A DNA stretch of 64,000 nt from Streptomyces sp. NRRL F-5123 (GCF_000721495.1 NZ_JOHY01000021.1:1-64000), one strand, 5' to 3'; shown: positions 15,701 through 23,428, numbered from the stretch's first letter. Notes: generated by a model from the letters alone, not told the origin. A program made the numbers and translations.

Positions 15701-16896
15701 TGGCACAGGTACGTGCCGCAGGAGCCGTTGGCGCCGGAGACGACGTCGTTGAGGGCGGTGGTCCTGCCGTACGGGAAGGCCACGGGGGCGGAACCGGCCG
15801 CCGGGTCACCGGCGAGCGCGTAGACGGACGCGATGATCGGCGACGAGGCGCTGGTGCCGCCGTAGACGTGCCAGGCTCCCGCGTTGTAGACCGCCACACC
15901 GGTGTCGGGGTCGGCGACGGCGGAGACGTCCGCGACGCTGCGGCGCGCGCATCCGGTGTCGGTCTGCACGGCGGGCTTGGTCTCGTAGGCCGAGCAGCCG
16001 GAGCCCGCCCCGGCCCACGCGCTCTCCGTCCAGCCGCGGGCGGAGGCGTCCTTGACCAGCGAGGTGCCGCCGACGGCGGTCACGTACGGGGAGGAGGCCG
16101 GGTAGCTGACCCCGTACCCGTCGTCGCCGGTGCTCGCGGTGACGGCGACGCCGGGGTGGTCGTAGTAGAGCGCGTCGCTCTGGGTGTCGCCGGGGCTCTC
16201 GCTGCCGCCGTAGCTGTTGGACACGAACAACGCGCCCTGCGCGACCGCCTGGTTGACCGCGGCGCCGAGGTTGTCGAGGGAGTTGTCGTCGGCCTCGACC
16301 AGCAGGATCTTGCAGTTGGGGCAGACGGCGCTGACCATCTGGATGTCGAGCGCTATCTCACCGCTCCACCCCGGATCCGCCGCCGGGTAGTCGGTGCCGC
16401 CGTTCTGGTCGATCTTCCGGAAGCAGCCGTTGGCCGTGGTGCAGGGTGCCAGGCCGTACTGCGAGCGGTAGGTGGCGAGGTCGGCCGCCGCGGTCGGGTC
16501 GTCGAAGGCGTCGACGAGGGCGACGGTCCGCCCGGCCCCGCTGCCGCTCGCGGCGGACGGGAGCGCGTAGGCGGCCTGCAGGTCGCCCGGCCCGAGGCCC
16601 GAGGGCGCGGCGTCGGGCTCGGCGGCCAGCTGGGCCCTGGTCTGCTCGACGTCATCGCGTACAAGGGCCGAGCACGCCGCCTTCGCGGGGTTCCTGACGG
16701 CCGCGCAGGCGCGGTGCGTGGGGTGGGCGGCGGGCTTCTCGGCGGCGGCCGTCGCGGCAGGCGCCGAGGGGGCGGCGGGGGAGGCCGTGTCGGCCCGTGC
16801 GGGGAGTGCGAGGGTGAGGGCGGTGAGGGCGACCGCCGCGCCGACGGCGGTCGCCCGTAGGCGGCCACGCATGGATCTGAAGGATGATCGTGGCAA
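12712..16896 (-). CDS. Secreted S53 (sedolisin-like) serine peptidase with kelch and carboxypeptidase-regulatory-like domains
   Basis: A signal peptide (basic MRGRLRAT, hydrophobic stretch, ALPARA) precedes a peptidase domain. This contains GEIALDIQMV, giving the Glu and Asp four residues apart that mark S53 enzymes, an oxyanion Asp in STGDDGYG, and the Ser in GGTSASSP. After it come carboxypeptidase-regulatory-like beta domains (GTVTDSGTGAPLTGA, GTVKDGSGHGWPL), a jelly-roll-like region, a further regulatory-like domain, about five kelch-type repeats (YSIDGA, YVTGGW, YIIGGC, YCAGGS, LLSGGV) and a final beta domain. It probably digests extracellular protein at acid pH or shapes development. 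The TTG at 16896 was chosen for its SD (AAGGAAAAG); ATG 16872 is an alternative. No long prodomain is evident. Confidence 0.85.
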   Translation of the reverse strand: MPRSSFRSMRGRLRATAVGAAVALTALTLALPARADTASPAAPSAPAATAAAEKPAAHPTHRACAAVRNPAKAACSALVRDDVEQTRAQLAAEPDAAPSGLGPGDLQAAYALPSAASGSGAGRTVALVDAFDDPTAAADLATYRSQYGLAPCTTANGCFRKIDQNGGTDYPAADPGWSGEIALDIQMVSAVCPNCKILLVEADDNSLDNLGAAVNQAVAQGALFVSNSYGGSESPGDTQSDALYYDHPGVAVTASTGDDGYGVSYPASSPYVTAVGGTSLVKDASARGWTESAWAGAGSGCSAYETKPAVQTDTGCARRSVADVSAVADPDTGVAVYNAGAWHVYGGTSASSPIIASVYALAGDPAAGSAPVAFPYGRTTALNDVVSGANGSCGTYLCQAGAGYDGPTGLGTPKGVAAFASGPHATVRGTVTDSGTGAPLTGAVVTAGTQSATTAADGTYELSVDPGSYDLTVSKFGYRTQTFPGVTLADGQVLTEDAALAARPMVKVSGTVKDGSGHGWPLYATVQVEGEASSAVHTDPATGSYALSVPEDGTYALRTTSAYPGYSSPTAEVTVADTGATRNFAVPVDGATCSAAGYAYAYDGTTQDFATGSGTTPPAGWTITDAAGSGQTWSFDDPAGRGNHTGGSGTYALIDSAWYGRGNAQDSSLVSPAYDFSGVSHPYLSFGSSYWAYGTSVADTDLSVDGGATWQTLLSFTIANRIGPSKEGVALPAAAGKSDVRVRFHFTASGGHYWQVDDVFVGDRPCAPTTGGLVLGQVVDKNTGTGVAGASVVSADKPAEGATSVATPGDAALGDGFFWFVSTLTGSHPLKAAAPLYTAGTASVQIAADAATDVNLEMAAGRLSVTPAATAESVAWKGSKSAVVTVKNTGSADASMRLVERDQGFTLQAREQGAALQSVPGNYSPTFADPAAGAQAAAPAVSPAAAPWTSIADLPAARSDNAAVTGDDGKVYSIDGASPSAIVSSVQVYDPDTLTWSAVADSGTPREAPQAAFVDGKLYVTGGWNAASATVGSLQIYDPVSGAWTTGAPNPKPYAGAASAVVDGKWYIIGGCTATCGVNTVQVYDTDTNTWSSAANYPLGISWLGCGAIDGAVYCAGGSTGGASTTKAYSFDPAANTWSALPDMPFDLWGTGATAADGKLLLSGGVTANNSTLTNKGTAYDPSAGTWTDLPNSNNAVYRGGSTCGFYKVGGSTGSFSPVRSAELLPGYGQCGSSADVTWLSADTTSLTLAPGQSADITLTLDASGAEIAQPGTFAAALKVVHNTPYTIVPLTVAMTVEPPSTWGKITGTVTGTACGADEAGIKGAIVQLDGGVQSFTLRTAADGRYGVWIDTRDNPLSMIVAKDGWIPQSAKAKVVKGRTTTKDFTLKPLDPCS

Positions 16897-17055
16897 GGTC
16901 TTTTCCTTCGGTCCTGGAACGAGCACGGATGTGTGTGATGCGCACCGATCCGTGAGCGTGGCAGTACCGGAGTGACCATGGTTGCTTCTGAGTTGTCAGA
17001 AGGCGGACAACTACCGGAAGCGGACGCGGCGCCCGCCGCGGCTCCCGGGACCGGG

Positions 17056-17700
17056 TCAGGTCGCGCGCAGGACGTCGTAGCCGACGAAGGTGAAGAGGGA
17101 GGCGCCGGGGGCCAGCGGGCGGGGCGCGGTGGTGGAGCGGTGGACGCCGACGCCGTAACCCGCGTCGGGGGCCGACACCCACTGCCGGGTGAAGCCGCGC
17201 TCCTCGAACCACCCGCAGATCGCCGGAAAGGTGTCGGGGTCCTGGCGGTGGCGGGTCCAGATGACGGCGCCGCCGTCGCGGACCAGTTCGGTGCAGTGGT
17301 CGACGGTGCGCTCGATGTCGGAGTCCGAGATGTTGCCGAACAGGCCGCAGACCAGGGCGATGTCGGCCGGTACGGCGCCGGCGAGGTGCGCGGTGTCGGC
17401 GGCGTCCCCCGCGATCGCCTCGAAGTGCTCCAGCCCCGCGGCCGCGGCCGCCTCCCGGGCGGCCTCCACGTTGCGCGGGTCCAGTTCGACGAGCCGCACC
17501 CGCGCGTCCGCCGCCCGCGGATGCCCGGTAAGTGCCCCGACGACGTCGTGTCCCTGCCCGCCGCACAGGCTCACGATGCGCAGGGGGCCGGGCGGCATCC
17601 GGTCCAACTCCTCGCGGAGCCGCGCCTGTACCGTCTCCAGCCGCCGGGGGTAGCTGGAGCCGGGCCGGTCGTACCTCTCGTGCCACGCGTGCCAGTCCAT
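17056..17700 (-). CDS. SAM-dependent methyltransferase-like protein
   Basis: A 214-residue protein with a Rossmann glycine motif (SLCGGQGHDVVGAL), an acidic residue ending strand 2 (VRLVELDPRN) and IALVCGLFGNI at the strand-4 position. This is the class I methyltransferase layout. The substrate is not recognisable. ATG 17700 is the first good start after an intergenic gap. It stands alone between the peptidase gene and the ATPase gene, all on the minus strand. Confidence 0.7.
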   Translation of the reverse strand: MDWHAWHERYDRPGSSYPRRLETVQARLREELDRMPPGPLRIVSLCGGQGHDVVGALTGHPRAADARVRLVELDPRNVEAAREAAAAAGLEHFEAIAGDAADTAHLAGAVPADIALVCGLFGNISDSDIERTVDHCTELVRDGGAVIWTRHRQDPDTFPAICGWFEERGFTRQWVSAPDAGYGVGVHRSTTAPRPLAPGASLFTFVGYDVLRAT

Positions 17701-17762
17701 GCGCGGCACTCTAGGGATCACGGCGGCGGCGCCGCACGCCGATTTCCCGCGGGTCGGTCCCG

Positions 17763-18488
17763 TCAGGGCGTCAACTGCCAGGTGTGGGCGCCCGGGTGGG
17801 CGGCGAACTCGCAGCAGGGCGTCCCGGCGGTGGGGCACACGGCGGGGCAGTCCGGCAGGACGAGCACGGCGGCGGGCGCGCCCCCGCGGGCCCAGGAGGC
17901 CCACAGCGCGCCCGCCGGGTCGGGCAGGTCGAGCACGAGGGCGTGGTGGTCGCCCGTGTCGTGCGCCTCCAGCGTGCAGCGCAGGTCGCGTTCCACGTCC
18001 TCCGCCCCGCCGGGCGCGAAGTAGAGCGCGGCGTCCAGCAGTTGGGGCGGCAGCCCGGTCCGCTCCCCGCACGCCCGCGGCCGTTCCGCCTCGACCCGCA
18101 GCTCGACCCACACGTCCTTCCCCTCCCCGGTCGGCGCGGCCCCCCACGCGTCCGCGACCCCCGCGACCACCAGCAGCCCCCGCCCGCCCTCCGCCCCCCA
18201 GTCCGGCTCCTGCACCACGGGCAGCTTCCCGCTGCTGTCGCTGACGGTGACCCGCACGCCCCGGCTCCGCCGCTCCAACGTCAGCACGCACGTGACGGAG
18301 TCCGTGTGCTTCCCGACGTTCGAGAGCAACTCCGACGCGCACAGCGCCGCCGCTTCGGCGAGCTCCCCGTACCCCCAGAGCCGCACGTACGCCCCGACGT
18401 CATGCCGCACCCCGGCGACGACCTCCGCCCTGACCTCCACGACTTGCCGGTGGCACTGCCCGGGAAGCGGTTGCGCTGTCGCTGTCAT
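17763..18488 (-). CDS. ATP-binding (HATPase_c_2) anti-sigma-factor-like regulator
   Basis: The first ~130 residues have the GHKL ATPase pattern of Streptomyces RsbW/SpoIIAB-like proteins: the N box in ELLSNVGKHTD, DSSGKLPVV, and the ATP lid/G box GAEGGRGLLVVAGVADAWG. About 110 further residues include a Cys-rich end (PDCPAVCPTAGTPCCEF) with no assignment. It is divergent from the XRE gene at 18674. In Streptomyces, such ATPases commonly sit beside an XRE/DUF5753 regulator and DUF397 proteins (whiJ-type sets), which is what is seen here. Confidence 0.85.
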   Translation of the reverse strand: MTATAQPLPGQCHRQVVEVRAEVVAGVRHDVGAYVRLWGYGELAEAAALCASELLSNVGKHTDSVTCVLTLERRSRGVRVTVSDSSGKLPVVQEPDWGAEGGRGLLVVAGVADAWGAAPTGEGKDVWVELRVEAERPRACGERTGLPPQLLDAALYFAPGGAEDVERDLRCTLEAHDTGDHHALVLDLPDPAGALWASWARGGAPAAVLVLPDCPAVCPTAGTPCCEFAAHPGAHTWQLTP

Positions 18489-18593
18489 GGCCTCTCCCTG
18501 CCGCCCGGACGCGGGCGTGCGTCTGTCCTTTCGGACGCTGCGCTGTTGGGCGTGCGCCCTCCGTTACGTCACAGGCTGTACCCAAGTAAGGTG

Positions 18594-18628
18594 TTCCCGC
18601 AACCTGTTCAGCTTCAAAGTTGCAGGAA
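18594..18628. promoter_or_regulatory. Inverted repeat in the divergent ATPase/XRE promoter
   Basis: TTCCCGCAAC and GTTGCAGGAA form imperfect 10-bp arms around a 15-bp centre, about 45 bp before the XRE start. This is a plausible site for the XRE protein itself. Confidence 0.5.
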
Positions 18629-18673
18629 TCCTAGAAGTGGCGCACCAGTTCGACATTGACGAGACATGGAGCT

Positions 18674-19591
18674 ATGAGGTACGAAAAAGTGACGTCCAAC
18701 ACACCTGCAACGGGGGTCAAGTTGCCCAAGCACCTGCGCCCGACCGTCCGGCGCCGCAAGGTCGGCAGCGAGTTCAAACGCCTGCGCGAGGCCGCGGGCG
18801 TCACGATGGACCAGGCCGCGGAGCGGATCGGCGGGGACAAGTCGAAGATCTCCCGCCAGGAGAACGGCCGCCAGAGCGTGAGCAAGCTCGAAGCGGAGGC
18901 CCTGCTGGAGCTGTACCACGTCGAAGACCAGCGCCTTCGGACCGCGCTGATCACCATGGCCCGGGAGAGCCGTCGCAAGGGCTGGTGGGCGCAGTACGGG
19001 GACCTGTTGGCCGATTCCTTGCAGGAGCAGCTGAGCATCGAGTCGGACGCGGAACGGATACTGATCTTCCAGCCTCAGCTGATCCCCGGGCTGCTTCAGA
19101 CCCGCGCCTACGCATACGAGTCCATCCGCCGGGCCATGCCCAAGACGGCCACCGACGAGGAAGTCGAGCCCTACGTGCAGCTACGGCTGGCGCGCCAGGA
19201 GATCCTGCGGGGCGAGAAGGCGCCCAAGCTCGTCTGCGTCCTCGATGAGGCCGTGTTGCACCGCCCGATGGGCAGCCCCGAGGCGATGGCCGAACAACTG
19301 CGGCGACTGATAGACGTCAACGATCCGCCACACCTGACGATCCAGGTCGTCCCGTTCTCCCATGGCTGGCATGCCGGGGTGGACGGCGCCTTCAGCATCT
19401 TCTCGTACCCCGACCCGATGGACCTGGACGTCGTCAGCATCGCCTACCTCGACGGCGCCCTCTACCTGGAGGAGGACGGCCCCGTCGAGCGACACCAAAT
19501 GGCCTTTGACCAACTACGCGCTGCCGCCCTATCGTCTCAGCAGTCCATGGCCCTGATTTCCAAGCTTGCGAAGGGCCTGCTTGGCGGCTAG
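18674..19591 (+). CDS. XRE-family helix-turn-helix regulator with DUF5753
   Basis: An N-terminal helix-turn-helix (EFKRLREAAGVTMDQAAERI, then GGDKSKISRQENGR) is followed by the DUF5753 region (IFQPQLIPGLLQTRAYAY; LDEAVLHRPMG; VVPFSHGWHAG; YLDGALYLEED). This is the standard regulator of the WhiJ-like families, which work with DUF397 partners encoded just downstream. The chosen start is ATG 18674; a GTG 15 bp later and a TTG 18 bp earlier are alternatives. The repressor likely controls development or a metabolic switch through its small acidic partners (inference from family). Confidence 0.92.
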   Translation: MRYEKVTSNTPATGVKLPKHLRPTVRRRKVGSEFKRLREAAGVTMDQAAERIGGDKSKISRQENGRQSVSKLEAEALLELYHVEDQRLRTALITMARESRRKGWWAQYGDLLADSLQEQLSIESDAERILIFQPQLIPGLLQTRAYAYESIRRAMPKTATDEEVEPYVQLRLARQEILRGEKAPKLVCVLDEAVLHRPMGSPEAMAEQLRRLIDVNDPPHLTIQVVPFSHGWHAGVDGAFSIFSYPDPMDLDVVSIAYLDGALYLEEDGPVERHQMAFDQLRAAALSSQQSMALISKLAKGLLGG

Positions 19592-19605
19592 AGACGGGTA
19601 CGACG

Positions 19606-19815
19606 ATGATGCGGCACGACCTCCCCGCGACCGGATGGCGCAAGTCCTCCTACAGCAGCGACAGCGGGCCGCAGTGCGTCGAATTCCAGCCCGCCCCGCA
19701 GGGCCTCGTCGCCGTCCGGGACAGCAAGAACCCCGCGCTCGGCGCCCACGCCTTCACCGCCGCGGAGTGGCAGCACTTCGTCGACGCCGTACGCAACGGC
19801 CAATTTGACCACTAG
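19606..19815 (+). CDS. DUF397 protein (first copy)
   Basis: A 69-residue protein with the DUF397 signature WRKSSYS...CVEF and VAVRDSKNP, ending in a FTAAEWQHFVDAVR helix. It begins 14 bp after the XRE stop, so it is in the same transcript. DUF397 proteins are the small partners of XRE/DUF5753 regulators. Forty residues (CVEF to DAVR) are identical to the second copy downstream. Confidence 0.92.
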   Translation: MMRHDLPATGWRKSSYSSDSGPQCVEFQPAPQGLVAVRDSKNPALGAHAFTAAEWQHFVDAVRNGQFDH

Positions 19816-19900
19816 CTCGACCACGGGCGTCGTGTCAGCATCGGGACGGCTACGCATCTGCGTGCCCCAAAGCCCCCTTTTCACCCAGGCGGTGCGACCC

Positions 19901-20107
19901 ATGCGGCACGCTCTCCCCTCGACCGAGTGGCGCAAGTCCTCCTACAGCGAGGACAACGGCGGCCAATGCGTCGAGTTCCAGCCCGCCCCGCAGGGCCTCG
20001 TCGCTGTCCGGGACAGCAAGAACCCCGCGCTCGGCGCCCACGCGTTCACCGCCGCGGAGTGGCAGCACTTCGTCGACGCCGTACGCGACGGCGACTTCGA
20101 CGGCTAG
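19901..20107 (+). CDS. DUF397 protein (second copy)
   Basis: A 68-residue paralogue of the preceding gene. It differs near the N-terminus and at the last few residues but shares a 40-residue identical block, so the duplication is recent or kept alike by conversion. ATG 19901 was chosen; GTG 19892 is an alternative. Its TAG stop overlaps the stop of the convergent DUF4157 gene by two bases. Confidence 0.9.
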   Translation: MRHALPSTEWRKSSYSEDNGGQCVEFQPAPQGLVAVRDSKNPALGAHAFTAAEWQHFVDAVRDGDFDG

Positions 20108-22047
20108 GCGGGCTGGGCCGTGCGGGGGCGGGCCTTGAGTTCGCGGTAGGCGCGGGTGAAGGCGAAGAGGAGGCGGTCCCTGCTCTTGGACGCCATCGTC
20201 CAGGCCGCGTCGTTGACCGACGCCAGGTCCGGCTGCTTCGCCAGTGCTCGCTTCTTGAAGCCCTTGTCGATGACGGTGGTGAGCGTCAGGTTCTTGTCGG
20301 CCAGGGTGCCGAGCGCCTTGACGTTGGTCACCTGGTCGTAGACGGCGTCGGCGAGGGCGGCCTCCTCGGCGGGGGGCAGGTTGTACAGCGTGCCCACGCG
20401 CTTGGCCCACTCCTGCTTTCTCGCATGGCTCTGGGCCAGGGTGAAGAGTTTCTTGAGGGTGGCCTCGTCGACGGACTCGCCCCGGGCGTGGCCGCCGACC
20501 TTCGAGCCGATCCGGCCCATGTCGGTGGAGATCGCGTACCGGGAGTCGAAGGACTCGTTCACCCCGTCGCGCGTGGCGCGCAGCGAGTTCACGAGTTGCG
20601 CGCCCTCCTCGCTGCCGGTGCCGAAGGAGATGCCCTCCTCCAACTGGTCCATGTCCCAGTCGGTCTTGACCTTCACGAAGGTGTTCGGCTCGGGGTAGTA
20701 GACGGAGTGCGGGTGCACCTCGGACATGGCGTCGCGGACGGCCTGGTCCACCCGGTTGGCGTGCCAGACGAGGATGCCCTCGTCGGTGTCCCGGGCGGCC
20801 ACGGGGGAGGTGTAGCCGCCGCTGAAGAGGTCCGTCTCACCGGTGTCCAGGACCGCGGCCGCCGCGGAGAAGAGCGGGCCCTGCTCCGTGTCGAAGGACT
20901 GGGTGTCGGAGTCGCCGGAGTGCAGGTAGACGTGCTCCCGGCCGGCCGCCGTCAGGCCGTTGACCAGGTCGCTCACCACGGGATGGCGCATGATCCGGTC
21001 CCTGATCTCCCCGTAGGGGATGGTGGTCTGGTTGATCTGCTCGGGGGACGAGACGCGGTGGTCGTGCCAGGTGAAGCCGATGACCTCGACGCGGAAGCGG
21101 TCGTTGTCCCAGCGGCCGGTGAAGTCGTTGATCTTGCGCGTGAGCAGGTCGTTCACGGCGGTGGCGTTCTGCCCCTTCCGGAGCCAGCAGTTCACGCCGA
21201 TCACCAGCGCGAACCGGTCCGCGGGCGCGGTGTTCCCGGTGAAGCCGGTGTCGTACGTGGCGGCGATCGCGTGGAGGTCGAGGTTGTCGGTGAGAACGGC
21301 CGGGACCAGCGCGACCGTTCCCGCGCCGCCGGCTTCTGACGGGGTCTGGCCGGGTCCGAGGTGGCCGGCGTGCGCGGCCGCGGTGAGCGGGGTGATCTCA
21401 CCGGCCCGCTGGACCGCCAGCGGGCCCGGCGTGGCCGCGGGCCCCACCGCCCGCTGGGCGGCCGGTCGCCCCCGCGCGGAGCGCGTCGCGGCCCGCTGGA
21501 CGGGGTCCGCCTCGGCCGTGTCGAGGCGCATGACGTGCGTGGCGTTGGCCTCTGCCGCGCGCTCGAAGCGGTCGGAAGGGTCGCTGACCTTCAGGCCCGA
21601 TCCGTCGTCGGTGCCGGCAACCGGCCCCTGGCGCTGCTGGAGGACGTGGGTGAGCTCGTGGGCGAGGGTGTGCTTGTCGCTGCCGCCGTCGCCGATGACG
21701 ATGTGGTTGCCGCTGGTGTAGGCGCGGGCGCCCAGGTCGGCCGCGGAGGCCCGCGCGGCGGCGTCCGTGTGGACGCGGACGTCGGAGAAGTCCGCGCCGA
21801 GGCGGGCCTCCATCTCGGTGCGGGTGGCGTCGCCCAGCGGCTGCCCGCCGGTGCGCAGGACGTCGTGGACGGGGGTGTCCCCGGCGCGCCCGGACCGCTG
21901 GAGCATCTGCACGACGGCCGCGTTTCCGGCCGTCCGCTGCAGGGAGAGGAAGCGCGGGCCCCGGGCACGTCCGCCGGCTTCGGGCTTGCGGGCGGGGACG
22001 CGCCCGCTCGTCGTGGAGGTCGGGGACGCCTTGCCGTGGTCGCGCAA
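20104..22047 (-). CDS. DUF4157 (eCIS core) protein with an unrecognised C-terminal domain
   Basis: The N-terminal region has LQRTAGNAAVVQMLQR, the DUF4157 start FSDVRVHTDAAARASAADLG, and a metalloprotease-like AHELTHVLQQ (HExxH). In Streptomyces this domain is found on cargo of extracellular contractile injection systems. After a linker with two more QRA-type motifs, about 380 residues (from LALVIGVNCW-like text to the end) match no family I know; they contain HVYLHSGDSDTQSFD and LFSGGYTSP. TTG 22047 was chosen because GGGGAGAGG precedes it by 7 bp; GTG 22083 is the longest option. No injection-system structural genes are in this window. Confidence 0.8.
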   Translation of the reverse strand: MRDHGKASPTSTTSGRVPARKPEAGGRARGPRFLSLQRTAGNAAVVQMLQRSGRAGDTPVHDVLRTGGQPLGDATRTEMEARLGADFSDVRVHTDAAARASAADLGARAYTSGNHIVIGDGGSDKHTLAHELTHVLQQRQGPVAGTDDGSGLKVSDPSDRFERAAEANATHVMRLDTAEADPVQRAATRSARGRPAAQRAVGPAATPGPLAVQRAGEITPLTAAAHAGHLGPGQTPSEAGGAGTVALVPAVLTDNLDLHAIAATYDTGFTGNTAPADRFALVIGVNCWLRKGQNATAVNDLLTRKINDFTGRWDNDRFRVEVIGFTWHDHRVSSPEQINQTTIPYGEIRDRIMRHPVVSDLVNGLTAAGREHVYLHSGDSDTQSFDTEQGPLFSAAAAVLDTGETDLFSGGYTSPVAARDTDEGILVWHANRVDQAVRDAMSEVHPHSVYYPEPNTFVKVKTDWDMDQLEEGISFGTGSEEGAQLVNSLRATRDGVNESFDSRYAISTDMGRIGSKVGGHARGESVDEATLKKLFTLAQSHARKQEWAKRVGTLYNLPPAEEAALADAVYDQVTNVKALGTLADKNLTLTTVIDKGFKKRALAKQPDLASVNDAAWTMASKSRDRLLFAFTRAYRELKARPRTAQPA

Positions 22048-22109
22048 TTGAGGGCCTCTCCCCGTCCGAAAGTCCGACGCCACGTACGCGTCAAGGGTAG
22101 ACGGAACGC

Positions 22110-22658
22110 TCAGACCTCGGGGAGCGACGGGTCCGGCGTCCAGGGCGCGGGCGCGGCGATCGACCAGCGCTCGTGGTCGCGCCAGGCGCCGTTGATGTAG
22201 AGGTAGTCGGGGGATATGCCCTCGAAGCGGAAGCCGAGGCGCTGGACCAGGGCCAGGGAGGGCTTGTTCGCGGGCTGGATGCAGGCCTCCAGGCGGTGCA
22301 GGCGCAGTTCGGTGAAGGCGTGCTCCAGGACGAGGGTCAGGCCCTCGGTCATGTAGCCGCGGCCCGCGGAGGGGGCGAAGGCCGCGTAGCCGAGGGAGGC
22401 GCCCTGGTAGCGGCCGCGGATGATCGAGTTGACGTTGACCGTCCCCGCGGCGACGCCCGTCTCGCGGACGCGGACCAGGTAGCCGCGGTTGGTGCCGTCG
22501 TCGAAGCGGTGCATCCAGGACTCGAAGGCCTCCGCCGTCTTCGGCAGCTGCATGTAGGGCCCGTACAGTTCGGCGCTGGCCGCCACGAGCGTGCAGAATT
22601 CGTCCTGGTCGGCAAGGGTGAGCGGGGCGAGTTCCACCCGCGGCGGTGACGTGAGCAT
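22110..22658 (-). CDS. GNAT N-acetyltransferase, RimJ/RimL type
   Basis: A 182-residue protein with the GNAT pattern: a substrate region with FESWMHRFDDGTNRGYLVR, acetyl-CoA loop APSAGRGYMTEGL (R/QxxGxG/A-like), then LHRLEACIQPANKPSLALVQ and LGFRFEGI near the end, typical of RimJ/RimL enzymes that acetylate protein N-termini or small amines. ATG 22658 is preferred to GTG 22667. It stands alone and is divergent from the toxin-antitoxin pair. Confidence 0.88.
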   Translation of the reverse strand: MLTSPPRVELAPLTLADQDEFCTLVAASAELYGPYMQLPKTAEAFESWMHRFDDGTNRGYLVRVRETGVAAGTVNVNSIIRGRYQGASLGYAAFAPSAGRGYMTEGLTLVLEHAFTELRLHRLEACIQPANKPSLALVQRLGFRFEGISPDYLYINGAWRDHERWSIAAPAPWTPDPSLPEV

Positions 22659-22712
22659 GGGGCCCACGCTAGGGCATGCCCCCTTCGTCCGGGCACCGCC
22701 CCGCCCCGGTGC

Positions 22713-22735
22713 GCATATCGGAGTATGCTCGACTC
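22713..22735 (+). promoter_or_regulatory. Promoter and inverted repeat of the toxin-antitoxin pair
   Basis: GCATA / TATGC arms with a 6-bp spacer. TATGCT (22724-22729) is a fair -10 box that places the start of transcription at or next to the ATG at 22736, so the message may be leaderless and autorepressed by the antitoxin. Confidence 0.45.
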
Positions 22736-22984
22736 ATGTCTGGTACCACGCGGATCACGGTCACCCTCCCGACCGAGCAGGTGGAGGAGCTGAAGAAGCT
22801 CACCGACAACGTCTCCGGGTACGTTGCCGAGGCGGTCGCCCGGCAGCTCCGGCATCAGCTGCTGGGCGCCGACCTCCGCCGCTACCAGGAGGAGGAGGGC
22901 GATTTCAGCGCGGATGAGCTTGCCGAGGCACAGGCCAGGATCTTCGGCTCCGGTGGAGCGGCGGGGTCGGCGAGCGCCGCGTGA
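22736..22984 (+). CDS. Antitoxin, ribbon-helix-helix type (VapB-like)
   Basis: An 82-residue protein that starts with a beta strand RITVTLPTEQVEEL followed by two helices, the MetJ/Arc ribbon-helix-helix layout of antitoxins. The acidic second half (RRYQEEEGDFSADELAEAQ) probably wraps the toxin. ATG 22736 matches the start of the conserved strand. The stop overlaps the GTG start of the PIN gene (GTGA), as expected for a toxin-antitoxin pair. Confidence 0.85.
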   Translation: MSGTTRITVTLPTEQVEELKKLTDNVSGYVAEAVARQLRHQLLGADLRRYQEEEGDFSADELAEAQARIFGSGGAAGSASAA

Positions 22985-23382
22985 CCGAGCGCTTCGAGAC
23001 GGTGGTGCTGGATTCCCAGGGCCTGTCCGCGTGGATCGCGCAGGACCGGGGTGTGCTGGCCGTGCTCCACGCCTTCCACTCCATGGGGGCGGATCTGGTC
23101 GTGGGCGCCAACACCATCGTGGAGGTCTCGCACGCCCGCGTGAACGAGGCCCGGCTCAACTGGACGCTCTCCCGCGTCAAGGTCGCGGCGGTGACGGAGG
23201 AAGCCGCGAAGGCCTCGGCCAGGCTGCTCAAGCAGGCCGGCCTGCACGGCCACAAGTACGCGATCGATGCGACCGTCGCAGAGGTGGCGCTCCGCCAGCC
23301 CGGACCGGTGGCCATGCTTACCTCCGACGTCGACGACATGACCAAGCTCTGCGGCGGGCGCGTCCGGCTCGTCGCAGTGTGA
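22981..23382 (+). CDS. PIN-domain toxin (VapC-like ribonuclease)
   Basis: A 133-residue protein with the acidic residues of PIN nucleases in order: VVLDSQGLSAW (Asp ~10), VGANTIVEVSH (Glu), YAIDATVAEVAL (Asp) and LTSDVDDM (Asp). It likely cleaves RNA when free and is held inactive by the upstream antitoxin, with which it is translationally coupled. The length is typical of VapC. Confidence 0.88.
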   Translation: MTERFETVVLDSQGLSAWIAQDRGVLAVLHAFHSMGADLVVGANTIVEVSHARVNEARLNWTLSRVKVAAVTEEAAKASARLLKQAGLHGHKYAIDATVAEVALRQPGPVAMLTSDVDDMTKLCGGRVRLVAV

Positions 23383-23392
23383 GCCCTCCCGT

Positions 23393-23420
23393 GGTCCGGC
23401 GGCCCCTCCGCCGCCGGACC
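23393..23420. terminator. Hairpin between PIN toxin and AhpD-like gene
   Basis: GGTCCGGCGG / CCGCCGGACC, a perfect 10-bp stem with an 8-base loop between two convergent genes. Confidence 0.75.
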
Positions 23421-23428
23421 GGGCCGCG

